52,443 nucleotides of DNA from Komagataeibacter europaeus LMG 18890. Its GTDB lineage: Bacteria; Pseudomonadota; Alphaproteobacteria; Acetobacterales; Acetobacteraceae. Location of the stretch: positions 35,075 through 87,517 of the forward strand of contig NZ_CADP01000007.1 in the NCBI RefSeq assembly GCF_000285295.1, in the 5' to 3' direction. The translations under genes and the position numbers were made by a program. The notes beneath the pieces are model-generated. The model ran no database searches, was not told the DNA's origin, and saw only the letters and a program-made list of their open reading frames with translations. Below, one piece after another: positions 18,613 to 27,654 of this stretch (positions are counted from its first letter, which is position 1; every line of letters begins with the position of its first letter).

Positions 18613-19290
18613 TCACGCCGGGTTATGCGTCCCGGTCCGTAGGTTCCTGATGGCCGCGGCATAATCATCCTGCCCGTACACGGCCGTGCCGGCGACCAGC
18701 ATGTCAGCACCCGCGGCAACCGCCAGCGGCGCGGTCTGCGGGTTGATGCCGCCATCGACACCAATGCGGATGTCACGTCCCGTCGCATCAGCCATGCGAC
18801 GCAGGGTTTCGATCTTGCGCAGCTGGCTGGTCAGGAATTTCTGGCCACCAAAACCGGGATTGACCGTCATGACCAGGATCATGTCCACCAGGTCCAGCAC
18901 TTCGCCCACCGCTTCGGGCGGAGTGGCGGGACAGATGGCGACGCCGGGCTTCACGCCATGGTCGCGCACATGCTGCAGCGAGCGGTGGGTATGGGGACCG
19001 GCTTCCACATGCAGGTGGATATGATCGGCCCCGGCCTTTGCAAAGGCTTCGATATACGGATCGACCGGCGCGATCATCAGGTGCACGTCAAACGGCAGCT
19101 TCGATTTCGGGCGAAGCGCCTTGATCAGTTGCGGCCCCATGGACAGGTTGGGCACGAAATGCCCGTCCATGACATCCAGATGCAGCCAGTCCGCACCAGC
19201 GCGTTCGACGGCGGCGACTTCATCCGCCATGCGGGAGAAATCAGCCGACAGGACACTGGGCGCGATAAGGGGAGTTTCGAGAGCAGCCAT
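18613..19290 (-). CDS. rpe: Ribulose-phosphate 3-epimerase
   Basis: A 225-residue (beta/alpha)8 enzyme interconverting ribulose-5-phosphate and xylulose-5-phosphate in the pentose phosphate pathway, a main sugar route in acetic acid bacteria. Metal and catalytic motifs are intact: APSVLSADF, HLDVMDGHFVPN (catalytic Asp and metal His), DVHLMI, VMTVNPGFGGQKF and GVDGGIN with the second catalytic Asp. Start at MAALETPLIAPS. It lies between rsmB and the heparinase-like gene on the same strand with short gaps. Confidence 0.96.
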   Translation of the reverse strand: MAALETPLIAPSVLSADFSRMADEVAAVERAGADWLHLDVMDGHFVPNLSMGPQLIKALRPKSKLPFDVHLMIAPVDPYIEAFAKAGADHIHLHVEAGPHTHRSLQHVRDHGVKPGVAICPATPPEAVGEVLDLVDMILVMTVNPGFGGQKFLTSQLRKIETLRRMADATGRDIRIGVDGGINPQTAPLAVAAGADMLVAGTAVYGQDDYAAAIRNLRTGTHNPA

Positions 19291-19350
19291 GCCTGTTTTT
19301 TAACAGCAATCAATGACTAACGCGAATCTTTCCTCATCCCCGCGCCCATA

Positions 19351-20685
19351 TCAGGCGCGCCGGAACCGCGCGGCGAAGAAGCCGTCCATGCCACCCAGAT
19401 CCGCCAGCATGCCGGGATGGGTGCGCAGCCAGCCTTCCGGCGTGCGGGCCTGCGGCAGGAAAGCCAGTTCGTCTGGCGTGAAGGGATCGGGGACCAGCCC
19501 CATCGCGGCGGCGGCCAGCGCGCGCTGCTCGCCTTCCTCGGGCTGGAGCGAGCATACGGCATAGACCACGCGCCCGCCCGGTCGCAGCATGTCACGGCTG
19601 GCGGCCAGCAGCCGGTCCTGCCCTTCGGTCATGGTGGCGATGTCGCGCGGGCGCTTGATCCACATGGCATCAGGGTGGCGGCGGATGGTACCGGTGGCCG
19701 AGCATGGCGCGTCCAGCAGGATCGCATCCAGCGGGGCGTCGGGCCGCCACTTTGCTGCGTCTTCATGGATCACCTGCACGCCCGACAGCCCGAGGCGGGC
19801 CAGATTCGCGCGCAGGCGTTCGATCCGGCGGCCTTCGCGTTCGATGGCGAACACCTCCGCCCCCGCAAAGGCCAGCTGGGCGGTCTTGCCACCAGGTGCC
19901 GCGCACAGGTCGGCCACGCGTTCGCCCGCTTTCACATCCAGCAGCCGCGCGGGCAGGCTGGCCGCCATGTCCTGCACCCAGAACGCGCCTTCGGCAAAGC
20001 CGGGCAGGTCCACGACCTTTACCGTGCCCGCGGCGAAGCGCACGCTGCCACCCGGCATCACCTCGCCCCCCGGCGGGGCTTCGGCGCCGGGGCGGATGGT
20101 CAGGTCCAGCGGCGGCTCATGGCCCAGCGCGCGGGCGATGGGACGCGCAAGCTTCCCCCATGACTGCCACAGCCACGGCGGCACATCCAGCCGCGCCTGA
20201 TCCAGCCCGTCCAGCGCCCCGGTCCCGCCCGCGGCCACGCGGCGCAGCACGGCGTTGACCAGCCCCGCGAACGGCACCAGCCCCCGCCTGCGCGCAAGGG
20301 CCACGGACGTGGCCACGGCGGCATGCGCCGGCGTGTCAAGGAACAGAAGCTGCGCCACCCCGATCAGCAGCACCACGCGCACGGGTTCGGGCGGCTCGCG
20401 CTTGAGGAACGGGGACAGCACTTCGTTCGCGGTGCCCATGTGCCGCAGCACGGTCGCGGCCAGCCTGTGGCCCGCGGCACGGTCACGCGGTTCAGCCGTG
20501 CGGGCGGCGACCGAGTGGTCCAGCGACGTATCGAGCATGCGGCGGTGGACGATCACCCCTTCGACGATATCGAAGGCGATGTCGCGCGTCGGATCAGGGG
20601 CGGCCTTGCCACCACGCCGGTCGGGGCGGCCTTTGTCGGGACGGCGACCAGTGGGGCGGGGTGACGGGGACGGGGAAGGCTTCAT
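19351..20685 (-). CDS. rsmB: 16S rRNA m5C967 methyltransferase RsmB
   Basis: A 444-residue SAM-dependent methyltransferase. An N-terminal NusB-like RNA-binding domain (about 35-180) is followed by a NOL1/NOP2/Sun catalytic domain. SAM site: ADLCAAPGGKT. Catalytic cysteines lie in DAPCSATGTIRRHPD and VYAVCSLQPEEGE. The first 30 residues are a basic Pro/Ser/Arg tail. I chose the ATG at 20685 (MKPSPSPSPR), which has AGGA at a good distance; an ATG nine codons upstream is possible. Divergent from the YggS-type gene, with starts only 70 bp apart. Confidence 0.93.
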   Translation of the reverse strand: MKPSPSPSPRPTGRRPDKGRPDRRGGKAAPDPTRDIAFDIVEGVIVHRRMLDTSLDHSVAARTAEPRDRAAGHRLAATVLRHMGTANEVLSPFLKREPPEPVRVVLLIGVAQLLFLDTPAHAAVATSVALARRRGLVPFAGLVNAVLRRVAAGGTGALDGLDQARLDVPPWLWQSWGKLARPIARALGHEPPLDLTIRPGAEAPPGGEVMPGGSVRFAAGTVKVVDLPGFAEGAFWVQDMAASLPARLLDVKAGERVADLCAAPGGKTAQLAFAGAEVFAIEREGRRIERLRANLARLGLSGVQVIHEDAAKWRPDAPLDAILLDAPCSATGTIRRHPDAMWIKRPRDIATMTEGQDRLLAASRDMLRPGGRVVYAVCSLQPEEGEQRALAAAAMGLVPDPFTPDELAFLPQARTPEGWLRTHPGMLADLGGMDGFFAARFRRA

Positions 20686-20755
20686 GTAATCCTGACCTGA
20701 AAGCTGCGGCATGCGGGGGCTTGACCGGGGAGGTATTCAGGCCAAGCCTAGAGCC

Positions 20756-21439
20756 ATGTCAACATCCACATCCATAGCGGATGCCCTGACGGGTATCCAC
20801 GCCCGCATTGCCGCCAGCGCGCGGGCGGCGGGCCGCGACCCCTCCACCATCGAACTCGTGGCCGTTTCCAAGTTCCATCCACAGGCCAGCGTCATCGCGG
20901 CGCTGGAGGCGGGACAGCGGATATTCGGTGAAAACCGCGTGCAGGAAGCCGCCGCGAAATTCCCTGGCCTGCGCACGCGCTGGCCCGACCTGCGGCTGCA
21001 CATCATCGGTGGCCTGCAGACCAACAAGGCGCTGGAGGCCGTCAGGATCGCGGACATGATCGAAAGCCTCGACCGCCCTTCCCTGTCGGACGCGATCGCG
21101 CGCGCGGCTGAAAAGGCAGGCCGCCTGCCAGACCTGCTGGTACAGGTGAACACGGGTGACGAGACCCAGAAATCAGGCGTGAAGCTGGAAGAGGCCGATG
21201 CCTTCATCACCGCCAGCATGACGCGGTTTGGGGACAGGGTGCGTGGCCTCATGTGCATCCCGCCGCACGACCAGGACCCGACCCCGCATTTCCGGCTGCT
21301 GGCGGACATGGCGGCGCGGCATGGACTGCCGGTGGTGTCCATGGGCATGTCGGCCGATTTCGAACGCGCGATCGCCTGTGGGGCCACGCTGGTGCGGGTG
21401 GGCAGTGCGATTTTCGGCGCCCGTCCGGCCCATGCCTGA
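20756..21439 (+). CDS. YggS-family pyridoxal phosphate homeostasis protein
   Basis: A 227-residue single-domain PLP-binding protein with the fold of alanine racemase's N-terminal barrel. It controls B6 vitamers and amino-acid pools rather than catalysing a known reaction. The PLP lysine is in LVAVSKFHP, with FGENRVQE, HIIGGLQTNK, the GLMCIPP turn, SMGMSADFERAI and VRVGSAIFG as family marks. The ATG at 20756 (MSTSTSIAD) gives the usual length; an in-frame start 15 codons earlier has no support. Confidence 0.94.
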   Translation: MSTSTSIADALTGIHARIAASARAAGRDPSTIELVAVSKFHPQASVIAALEAGQRIFGENRVQEAAAKFPGLRTRWPDLRLHIIGGLQTNKALEAVRIADMIESLDRPSLSDAIARAAEKAGRLPDLLVQVNTGDETQKSGVKLEEADAFITASMTRFGDRVRGLMCIPPHDQDPTPHFRLLADMAARHGLPVVSMGMSADFERAIACGATLVRVGSAIFGARPAHA

Positions 21440-21565
21440 ACGTGCCTGAATGGCACCTGAGCGGAGACGACCCTTGCTGCGCATGGGGCAAGGCGGTAAT
21501 GCGAGACTATCCGGTCGCTATGTGACGCCGGTTTTCTGTCTTCATTGCCGCGGAGCCGTCACGAC

Positions 21566-23566
21566 ATGACGCAACCCACGGGGCCTTCTGCCCCCGGATC
21601 CCCGACGACGCCGGATGGCGCAGGTCATCGCGCAACTGCCGTGGACAAGGCCACGACCACGCCCAAGATTACCGAATACGGCGCGGACCAGCACGAACAC
21701 GCGGCCAACCCCGTGGGCTTCGCTGCCCTGCTGGGCGTGCTGGGCGTGGTGTTTGGCGATATCGGCACAAGCCCGATCTACGCCCTGCGCTCGACCATCA
21801 TGGTCGTCTCGCAGCATCACCGCATCGCACCGTGGGAGGTGCTGGGCGTCCTCAGCCTGATCATCTGGTCGCTGCTGCTGATCGTGACGGTCAAATACGT
21901 CATCCTGATCATGCGCGCCGACCATAATGGCGAAGGCGGGATCATCTCGCTCATGTCGCTGGCCCAGCGCGTGGCGCCGAGCAACCGCATGCGCATTGCG
22001 CTGGGCATGGTGGGAATCGGCGGCGCCTGCCTGTTCTTTGGCGATGGCATGATCACCCCCGCCATTTCCGTGCTCTCGGCAGTGGAGGGGCTGGAGGTCA
22101 GCTTCCCCGCCGCCCGTGACCTGGTCATTCCCATAGCGCTTCTGGTGCTGGTCGGCCTGTTTTCGGTCCAGTGCTATGGCACGGGCAAGGTGGGCACCGT
22201 GTTCGGGCCGATCATGCTGGTGTGGTTCAGCCTGCTGGGCATACTGGGGGGGCTGCAGATCCTGCATCACCCGGCGGTGCTGCTGGCGATATCGCCCACC
22301 TATGCCGTGCAGTTCATTGTCTATCACGGGTGGCTGTCGTTCATTGCCCTCGGGTCGGTCGTGCTGTCGGTCACGGGGGCGGAGGCGCTGTATGCCGACA
22401 TGGGGCATTTCGGCCGCCAGCCCATCCGGTATGCGTGGCTGTTCTGCGTGCTGCCCTGCCTTGCGCTGAATTACCTGGGCCAGGGCGCGCTGATCATTTC
22501 GGACCCCAAGGCGCTGGCCAACCCGTTCTTCCTGCTTGGCCCCCACTGGCTGCAGGTGCCGATGATCATCCTGTCCACCTTCGCCACGGTCATTGCCAGT
22601 CAGGCGGGCATTTCGGGCGGGTTCTCGCTGTGCCGCCAGATCATCCAGCTGGGCTACCTGCCGCGCATGCGCGTGACCCACACCAATGCGGAGGAGGAAG
22701 GCCAGATCTACCTGCCGGAATTCAACCGCTTCCTGATGGTGGGCGCATTGCTGCTGGTGCTGGCCTTCCGCAGTTCGGACGCGCTGGCTTCGGCCTACGG
22801 CATTGCGGTGACGGGCACGTTCATGTGCACCTGCGTGCTGGCGATGGTAGTGTTCCGCAGGCTGTATCACTGGACGCGGCCCGCCGCGATCGCAACGTTC
22901 GGCGGCTTTTTCCTGCTTGATACGACATTCTTTGCGTCCAACGCGCTCAAGATCCCGCAGGGCGGCTGGGTGCCGGTGCTGCTGGGCATCGTGCTGACGC
23001 TGATGATGACGACGTGGAAGAAGGGCCGCCAGCTGATCATGAACCGGCAGAAGCAGGACAGCATGCCGATGAACTCGTTCCTGGCCCGCCTGCCGCAGTC
23101 GCGCATCATCCGCGTGCCGGGCACGGCGGTGTACATGACCGGGAACCCGGATTTCGTGCCGGCCTGCCTGCTGCATAACCTCAAGCACAACAAGGTGCTG
23201 CATGACCACGTGCTGTTCGTGACCGTGCAGACGCTGGACCAGCCCGAAGCCGATCATGGCCACCGCGTGGCGCTGCAGGAACTGGCCCCCGACATCTACC
23301 GCATCATCCTGCGCTACGGCTTCATGGAAATGCCCAACCTGCCCCGCGCGCTAGAGGACCTGAAGGCCAGCGGGCTGGATTTCGATGCACTGCAGGCTTC
23401 CTACTTCACCAGCCGCGAACTGCTTGTCCGTTCCTCCGTGCCCAAGCTGTCGCGGTGGCGGATGTCGCTGTTCCTGTTCATGGCGCGCAACGCGACGCCG
23501 GCGACCGAGTTTTTCCGTATTCCACCCGACCGCGTGGTGGAACTGGGCGTGCGGCTGGCGATCTGA
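21566..23566 (+). CDS. kup: Low-affinity potassium transporter Kup
   Basis: A 666-residue inner-membrane K+/H+ symporter of the HAK/KUP/KT family. After a roughly 45-residue cytoplasmic lead, [18 protein letters not shown] marks TM1; [31 protein letters not shown] and [12 protein letters not shown] are other hallmark blocks, with about 12 predicted TM helices and a cytoplasmic C-terminal domain from about residue 490. Start set at the ATG at 21566 (MTQPTGPS); an in-frame TTG seven codons earlier is possible. A dispersed repeat follows directly and may act as terminator. Confidence 0.95.
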   Translation: MTQPTGPSAPGSPTTPDGAGHRATAVDKATTTPKITEYGADQHEHAANPVGFAALLGVLGVVFGDIGTSPIYALRSTIMVVSQHHRIAPWEVLGVLSLIIWSLLLIVTVKYVILIMRADHNGEGGIISLMSLAQRVAPSNRMRIALGMVGIGGACLFFGDGMITPAISVLSAVEGLEVSFPAARDLVIPIALLVLVGLFSVQCYGTGKVGTVFGPIMLVWFSLLGILGGLQILHHPAVLLAISPTYAVQFIVYHGWLSFIALGSVVLSVTGAEALYADMGHFGRQPIRYAWLFCVLPCLALNYLGQGALIISDPKALANPFFLLGPHWLQVPMIILSTFATVIASQAGISGGFSLCRQIIQLGYLPRMRVTHTNAEEEGQIYLPEFNRFLMVGALLLVLAFRSSDALASAYGIAVTGTFMCTCVLAMVVFRRLYHWTRPAAIATFGGFFLLDTTFFASNALKIPQGGWVPVLLGIVLTLMMTTWKKGRQLIMNRQKQDSMPMNSFLARLPQSRIIRVPGTAVYMTGNPDFVPACLLHNLKHNKVLHDHVLFVTVQTLDQPEADHGHRVALQELAPDIYRIILRYGFMEMPNLPRALEDLKASGLDFDALQASYFTSRELLVRSSVPKLSRWRMSLFLFMARNATPATEFFRIPPDRVVELGVRLAI

Positions 23567-23567
23567 A

Positions 23568-23672
23568 AAAACAATAACAGTTTTTGGGTGTCGCCTTTTT
23601 CCAGAAAGGCGACATTCCCTTTGAAGCTTTCTGCAGAAAGCTTCACCAAAAACTTCTTCTGGTTTGCAAGGG
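23568..23672. repeat. Dispersed double-hairpin repeat, copy 3
   Basis: Contains two hairpins: GTCGCCTTTTTCC/AGAAAGGCGAC and GAAGCTTTCTGC/GCAGAAAGCTTC, followed by ACCAAAAACTTCTT. It lies between kup and hemW and reads in the consensus direction on the minus strand. Perfect arms and U-runs make it a good terminator candidate for kup. Confidence 0.8.
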
Positions 23673-23711
23673 ATTTCATTGGCGGGCTTTTCAGACAGCC
23701 TCTTGTCCGGC

Positions 23712-24884
23712 ATGGCGGAACCGCTGGCACTGTACGTGCACTGGCCGTTCTGCCTGTCCAAATGCCCTTACTGCGATTTCAACAGCCATGTGCGTGATGA
23801 AATTCCCCGCGCCCGCTTCGGCGCGGCGTTGCAGCGCGAACTGGCGCATGAAGCGGCGCGCATGGGCGACAGCCAGGGCGAACGGCCGACCATAGGCTCC
23901 ATTTTCTTTGGTGGCGGCACGCCGTCCCTCATGGCGCCGGATGCGGTGGCCGGGCTGATTGACGATGCCCGGGACCTGTTTGGCCTGACGGATGATGTCG
24001 AAATCACGCTGGAAGCCAATCCCACCAGCGTGGAGACCGGCAGGCTGCGCGCCTTCCGTGATGCGGGGGCCAACCGCATTTCTGTGGGTATCCAGAGCCT
24101 TGATGCCGAGGCCCTGCGTTTTCTGGGGCGCGAACATGACGCGCCACAGGCCATTGCGGCGCTGGAGACGGCACGCAGCCTGTTCGAACGTATTTCATTC
24201 GACCTGATCTATGCCCGCCCGGGACAGGATGCCGCCGCATGGCGTGCCGAACTGGAGGCCGCGCTGTCGCTGGTGTCGGATCACCTGTCGCTGTACCAGC
24301 TCACCATCGAGCCGGGTACGAAATTCGAAAGCCTGTACCGTCAGGGCCGCTTTCGCCTGCCCGATGGGGATGATGCGGCCCGGTTGTATGAACTGACCGC
24401 CGAGGTCGCATCCCGCCACGGGCTGCTGGGGTATGAAATATCCAACTACGCCCGCCCTGGCGCCGAAAGCCGCCACAACCTGACCTACTGGCGGTATGGC
24501 GATTATCTGGGCATCGGTCCGGGGGCGCATGGGCGACTGACCCGCAATGGCGTGACCTGTGCCACGCGCCGCCACCGCGCGCCCGAACCATGGGCGGAAC
24601 GGGTGGAACGCACCGGCACCGGCGCGCATGCGGAAGAACGGCTGGATAACCGTGACCGGGCGCGTGAAATGCTGCTGATGGGGCTGCGGCTGGCGGAAGG
24701 GATTTCCACCACGCGCTTCGCCCGCCGCACCGGCATGACGGTACAGGACGCGACCGATGCAGACATCATGGCGGCGGCGGTGGAAGAAGGCTATCTGGTC
24801 CCTGATCCCATCCACCACACCCTGCGGGCCACGGCCGCAGGCCGGTTGCGGCTGGAAAGCCTGCTGGCCGCGCTGGTGCTTTAG
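23712..24884 (+). CDS. hemW: HemW, radical SAM haem chaperone (HemN-like)
   Basis: A 390-residue radical SAM protein. The 4Fe-4S site CLSKCPYC spans residues 14-21, followed by GGGTPSL and the ISVGIQSLD strand. The haem-binding HNxxYW motif of HemW (HNLTYW) is present, separating it from true coproporphyrinogen dehydrogenase HemN, and the C-terminal HemN_C domain is intact. It probably inserts haem into respiratory proteins. The ATG at 23712 is the family start; an upstream in-frame TTG lies inside the repeat. Confidence 0.93.
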   Translation: MAEPLALYVHWPFCLSKCPYCDFNSHVRDEIPRARFGAALQRELAHEAARMGDSQGERPTIGSIFFGGGTPSLMAPDAVAGLIDDARDLFGLTDDVEITLEANPTSVETGRLRAFRDAGANRISVGIQSLDAEALRFLGREHDAPQAIAALETARSLFERISFDLIYARPGQDAAAWRAELEAALSLVSDHLSLYQLTIEPGTKFESLYRQGRFRLPDGDDAARLYELTAEVASRHGLLGYEISNYARPGAESRHNLTYWRYGDYLGIGPGAHGRLTRNGVTCATRRHRAPEPWAERVERTGTGAHAEERLDNRDRAREMLLMGLRLAEGISTTRFARRTGMTVQDATDADIMAAAVEEGYLVPDPIHHTLRATAAGRLRLESLLAALVL

Positions 24885-24900
24885 GAATTTTGGCAATACG

Positions 24901-26064
24901 ATGACTTCCCGCCTCCCCAGCGCCAATGGAGTACGCCGCGTGTTTTCATCCGCTCTTTCACTGACTGCGCGGCTTGCCGCATGCGCCACGGCAATGGTGC
25001 TGGTCACCGCCACCACCGCCCTTGCCGCCCCTGCCCCCGCAACCGCCGGGCCGGAACTGGTGATCGAGGATAATGATTTCCTGGGTCCGGGCGGTTCGGA
25101 TCAGCTTTCCACCATTCCACTGCTGGCCAACCCGCATGTGCGCGTGCTGGGCTTTACGGTCGTGACCGGGGATGGATGGGAAAACGCCGAATCAGCCCAT
25201 CTGCGCCGCCTGCTGGAAATCATGGGCCGCACCGACGTGCCCGTGGCCGATGGCGCGGTCTATCCACTGGTCAACACGCGCGCGGAAATGAAGCTGCATG
25301 AACAGCAGTATGGCTCCATTCCGTGGAAAGGCGCGTGGGGGGCGCTGGGCTCGATCGACGGGGCGCCCGATATCCAGCCCGCCATTCCGGCCATGAAGGA
25401 AGGCGCGCCCCACCTCGCCCCCGTGGCGCAGAGTGCGGCGCAGTTCCTGATCGAGCAGGTGCATGCCCACCCGCATGAGGTCACGATTGTCGCGGCGGGC
25501 CCGCTGACCAACCTTGCCCTGGCGATCCGTCAGGACCCGACCTTTGCCGAAACGGCGAAGCAGCTTGTGTTCATGGGCGGCATGCTGGACACCAGCATGA
25601 TGTCCATTACCGGCAATGCGGATTTTGCCTCCGATTTCAACATGATCTTTGATCCCGAAGCCGCCCATATCACCCTGACCGCGCCGTGGAAGAAGATTAC
25701 CGTGGTGGGTAGCGTGTCGAACGACCTCATGCTGTCGAAACAGTACCTGGCGCAGCTTACGGCAAAGAAGACGCCGCTGACCGACTATATCGGGAAATAT
25801 TACGACCCCCTGCCCATGTGGGATGAAATGACGACCGCCATCGCAGCCGATCCCACGCTGGTGACATCCGCCGTGGATGCCCGCATGGATATCGACACCA
25901 GCCGTGGCCCGCATTACGGCCATGCCTTCGTCGTGCCCGATTCGCTTGCCCCGCATGACAGCCCGATACGCACCATGCATATCGTACGCAGCATTGATGC
26001 CGACCGCTTCCGCGACACCTTCGCGCGGCAGGCGCAGGCCGACCTGCCGGTTCAGGGACACTGA
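24901..26064 (+). CDS. Secreted nucleoside hydrolase-like protein
   Basis: A 387-residue member of the inosine-uridine nucleoside hydrolase superfamily with an N-terminal signal peptide (hydrophobic core ending TTALAAPAPA), so likely periplasmic. The Ca-binding N-terminal motif, normally DxDxxxDD, reads VIEDNDFLGPGGSDQ, with DND kept and the spacing changed. GPLTNLALAI and the NADFASDFN block, corresponding to the usual 'GNxxxxAEFN', are present. It may release ribose and bases from external nucleosides, or bind another N-glycoside. Start uncertain: ATG at 24901 is given, but a GTG at 24940 has GGAG eight bases upstream and still leaves a full signal peptide. Confidence 0.82.
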   Translation: MTSRLPSANGVRRVFSSALSLTARLAACATAMVLVTATTALAAPAPATAGPELVIEDNDFLGPGGSDQLSTIPLLANPHVRVLGFTVVTGDGWENAESAHLRRLLEIMGRTDVPVADGAVYPLVNTRAEMKLHEQQYGSIPWKGAWGALGSIDGAPDIQPAIPAMKEGAPHLAPVAQSAAQFLIEQVHAHPHEVTIVAAGPLTNLALAIRQDPTFAETAKQLVFMGGMLDTSMMSITGNADFASDFNMIFDPEAAHITLTAPWKKITVVGSVSNDLMLSKQYLAQLTAKKTPLTDYIGKYYDPLPMWDEMTTAIAADPTLVTSAVDARMDIDTSRGPHYGHAFVVPDSLAPHDSPIRTMHIVRSIDADRFRDTFARQAQADLPVQGH

Positions 26065-26083
26065 AGGGGAGGACACGCACCCT

Positions 26084-26527
26084 ATGCTGCACATGGTCAA
26101 GCTGGCGGTTGGCATCCAGTCCATCGAGGATCTGGCCGCGCGCCAGTCCCTCCAGACCCCGCCGGTCGATGATCTGGACGGCACCAGCGCTGCCGGCATG
26201 CCATGGTTCCGCACGCGCATGTATCCCCGCCGGGCTGCGGAAATACTCGATGGGGGGTCGATCTACCGCGTGATCGCGGGCCGCATCCTGTGCCGCCAGC
26301 GCATTACCGCCATCCAGCCCGACACGCGTGAAGATGGCACGCCATGCGCGCTGGTTGTCATGGCGCCCGACATCATTCCCGTCCAGCCCCGCGCCATGCG
26401 CCCGTTCCAGGGGTGGCGCTACCTGCGGCCCGAGGACGCGCCGCCGGACCTGCTGGCCAACAGCCATACGGGCGACGTGCTGCCCGAAGCCCTACGCAAC
26501 GAACTGGCGGAACTGTGCCTGATCTGA
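26084..26527 (+). CDS. DUF1489 family protein
   Basis: A 147-residue protein matching the alphaproteobacterial DUF1489 family: start MLHMVKLAVGIQSIEDLA, central TRMYPRRAAEIL, and GWRYLRPEDAPPDL near the end. Function unknown; no membrane segment, signal peptide or catalytic motif. It sits between the nucleoside hydrolase (19 bp) and the lytic transglycosylase (2 bp), so the three may share a transcript. GGGGAGG lies about 11 bases before the ATG. Confidence 0.85.
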   Translation: MLHMVKLAVGIQSIEDLAARQSLQTPPVDDLDGTSAAGMPWFRTRMYPRRAAEILDGGSIYRVIAGRILCRQRITAIQPDTREDGTPCALVVMAPDIIPVQPRAMRPFQGWRYLRPEDAPPDLLANSHTGDVLPEALRNELAELCLI

Positions 26528-26529
26528 AC

Positions 26530-27621
26530 ATGCCCACGACCCTTCCCTCACTCCGGGGCATGACGCGCCTTGGCCTGCTGGCCCTGACCGGCCTCGGCCT
26601 TGCCGCCTGCGCCAGCTCGGGGGGCGGGGGGGGCAAAACGTCCCATTACAACAGTTATTACCAGGGCAAGGCCGCCTACCGCGCGCCGGGACCGGAGACG
26701 GATCCGTGGCAGCCCTACATTGCCGATGCCTCCACCCGTTTTTCCGTGCCGCAGGAATGGATCCGCGCCGTGATCCAGAAGGAGTCCGGCGGTCATGAAT
26801 ACATGGACGGGCACCTGACCCGTTCAGCCAGCGGGGCGATCGGGCTCATGCAGCTCATGCCACCGACCTATGCCGACATGCAGCGCCGCAACCACCTTGG
26901 TTCCGACCCGTACAACCCGCATGACAACATCCTTGCGGGCACGGCCTATATCCGCATCCTGTACGGGCTGTATGGCGCGCCGGGGTTTCTTGCAGCCTAT
27001 AACGCGGGCACGGAGCGGCTGAACGACTACCTTGAAAACGGTCGGCCACTGCCCAGCCAGACGGTGCGCTACCTGCGCATCATCACCCCCAACCTTGGCA
27101 ACGAGGTCGCACTGAGCGGCCCGCTGGCGGTCTATGGCGGCGCTGGCCAGCGCGTAGCGGCCAATCCGCCCACACTCAGCCCGGTCAATACCAGGGTCCA
27201 GCCCGACCATACCTATGTCCAGTACGCCACCCTCAACCCGCCCGCCCCCATACAGCACCGCACCGCCTGCGTGCAGGATGTCAACCTGGCGTATGATCCC
27301 ACCAATACCACATGCCATACCGATGCCCGCACGGCGGCCGCACCGGCGGCCAGCGCCGGGGCCGGTTACGGCGCATGGATGGTGCAGGTCGGGGCCTTCA
27401 CCGCGGAAGGGCAGGCCCGCTTCGCCACCACCATGGCCCGACAGGGGGATTTCGCCGCCCTGCAGGGCGCGCGCAGCATGGTCATTCCCGTCAACAAACC
27501 CGCAGGCGGCGTGATCTATCGCGCGCGCCTTGCCGGACTGTCACAGGCGACCGCCACGCAGGCCTGCGCCACGCTGAAGAACCAGGGCCTGCCCTGCACC
27601 GTGATCCGGCCGGGACAGTAA
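26530..27621 (+). CDS. Lytic transglycosylase lipoprotein with SPOR domain
   Basis: A 363-residue lipoprotein cutting the glycan strands of peptidoglycan. The lipobox LAAC gives lipidated Cys27. The SLT domain spans about 60-190, with catalytic Glu85 in VIQKESGG followed by GAIGLMQLMPPTY and AAYNAGTERL. A C-terminal SPOR domain (about 280-363, starting WMVQVGAFTAEGQA) would bind denuded septal glycan, suggesting a role at the division site, like RlpA-type enzymes. Begins 2 bp after the DUF1489 stop. Confidence 0.92.
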   Translation: MPTTLPSLRGMTRLGLLALTGLGLAACASSGGGGGKTSHYNSYYQGKAAYRAPGPETDPWQPYIADASTRFSVPQEWIRAVIQKESGGHEYMDGHLTRSASGAIGLMQLMPPTYADMQRRNHLGSDPYNPHDNILAGTAYIRILYGLYGAPGFLAAYNAGTERLNDYLENGRPLPSQTVRYLRIITPNLGNEVALSGPLAVYGGAGQRVAANPPTLSPVNTRVQPDHTYVQYATLNPPAPIQHRTACVQDVNLAYDPTNTTCHTDARTAAAPAASAGAGYGAWMVQVGAFTAEGQARFATTMARQGDFAALQGARSMVIPVNKPAGGVIYRARLAGLSQATATQACATLKNQGLPCTVIRPGQ

Positions 27622-27654
27622 GCACGGGGCCGGTGGGGCAGATCATCCTGCCGC

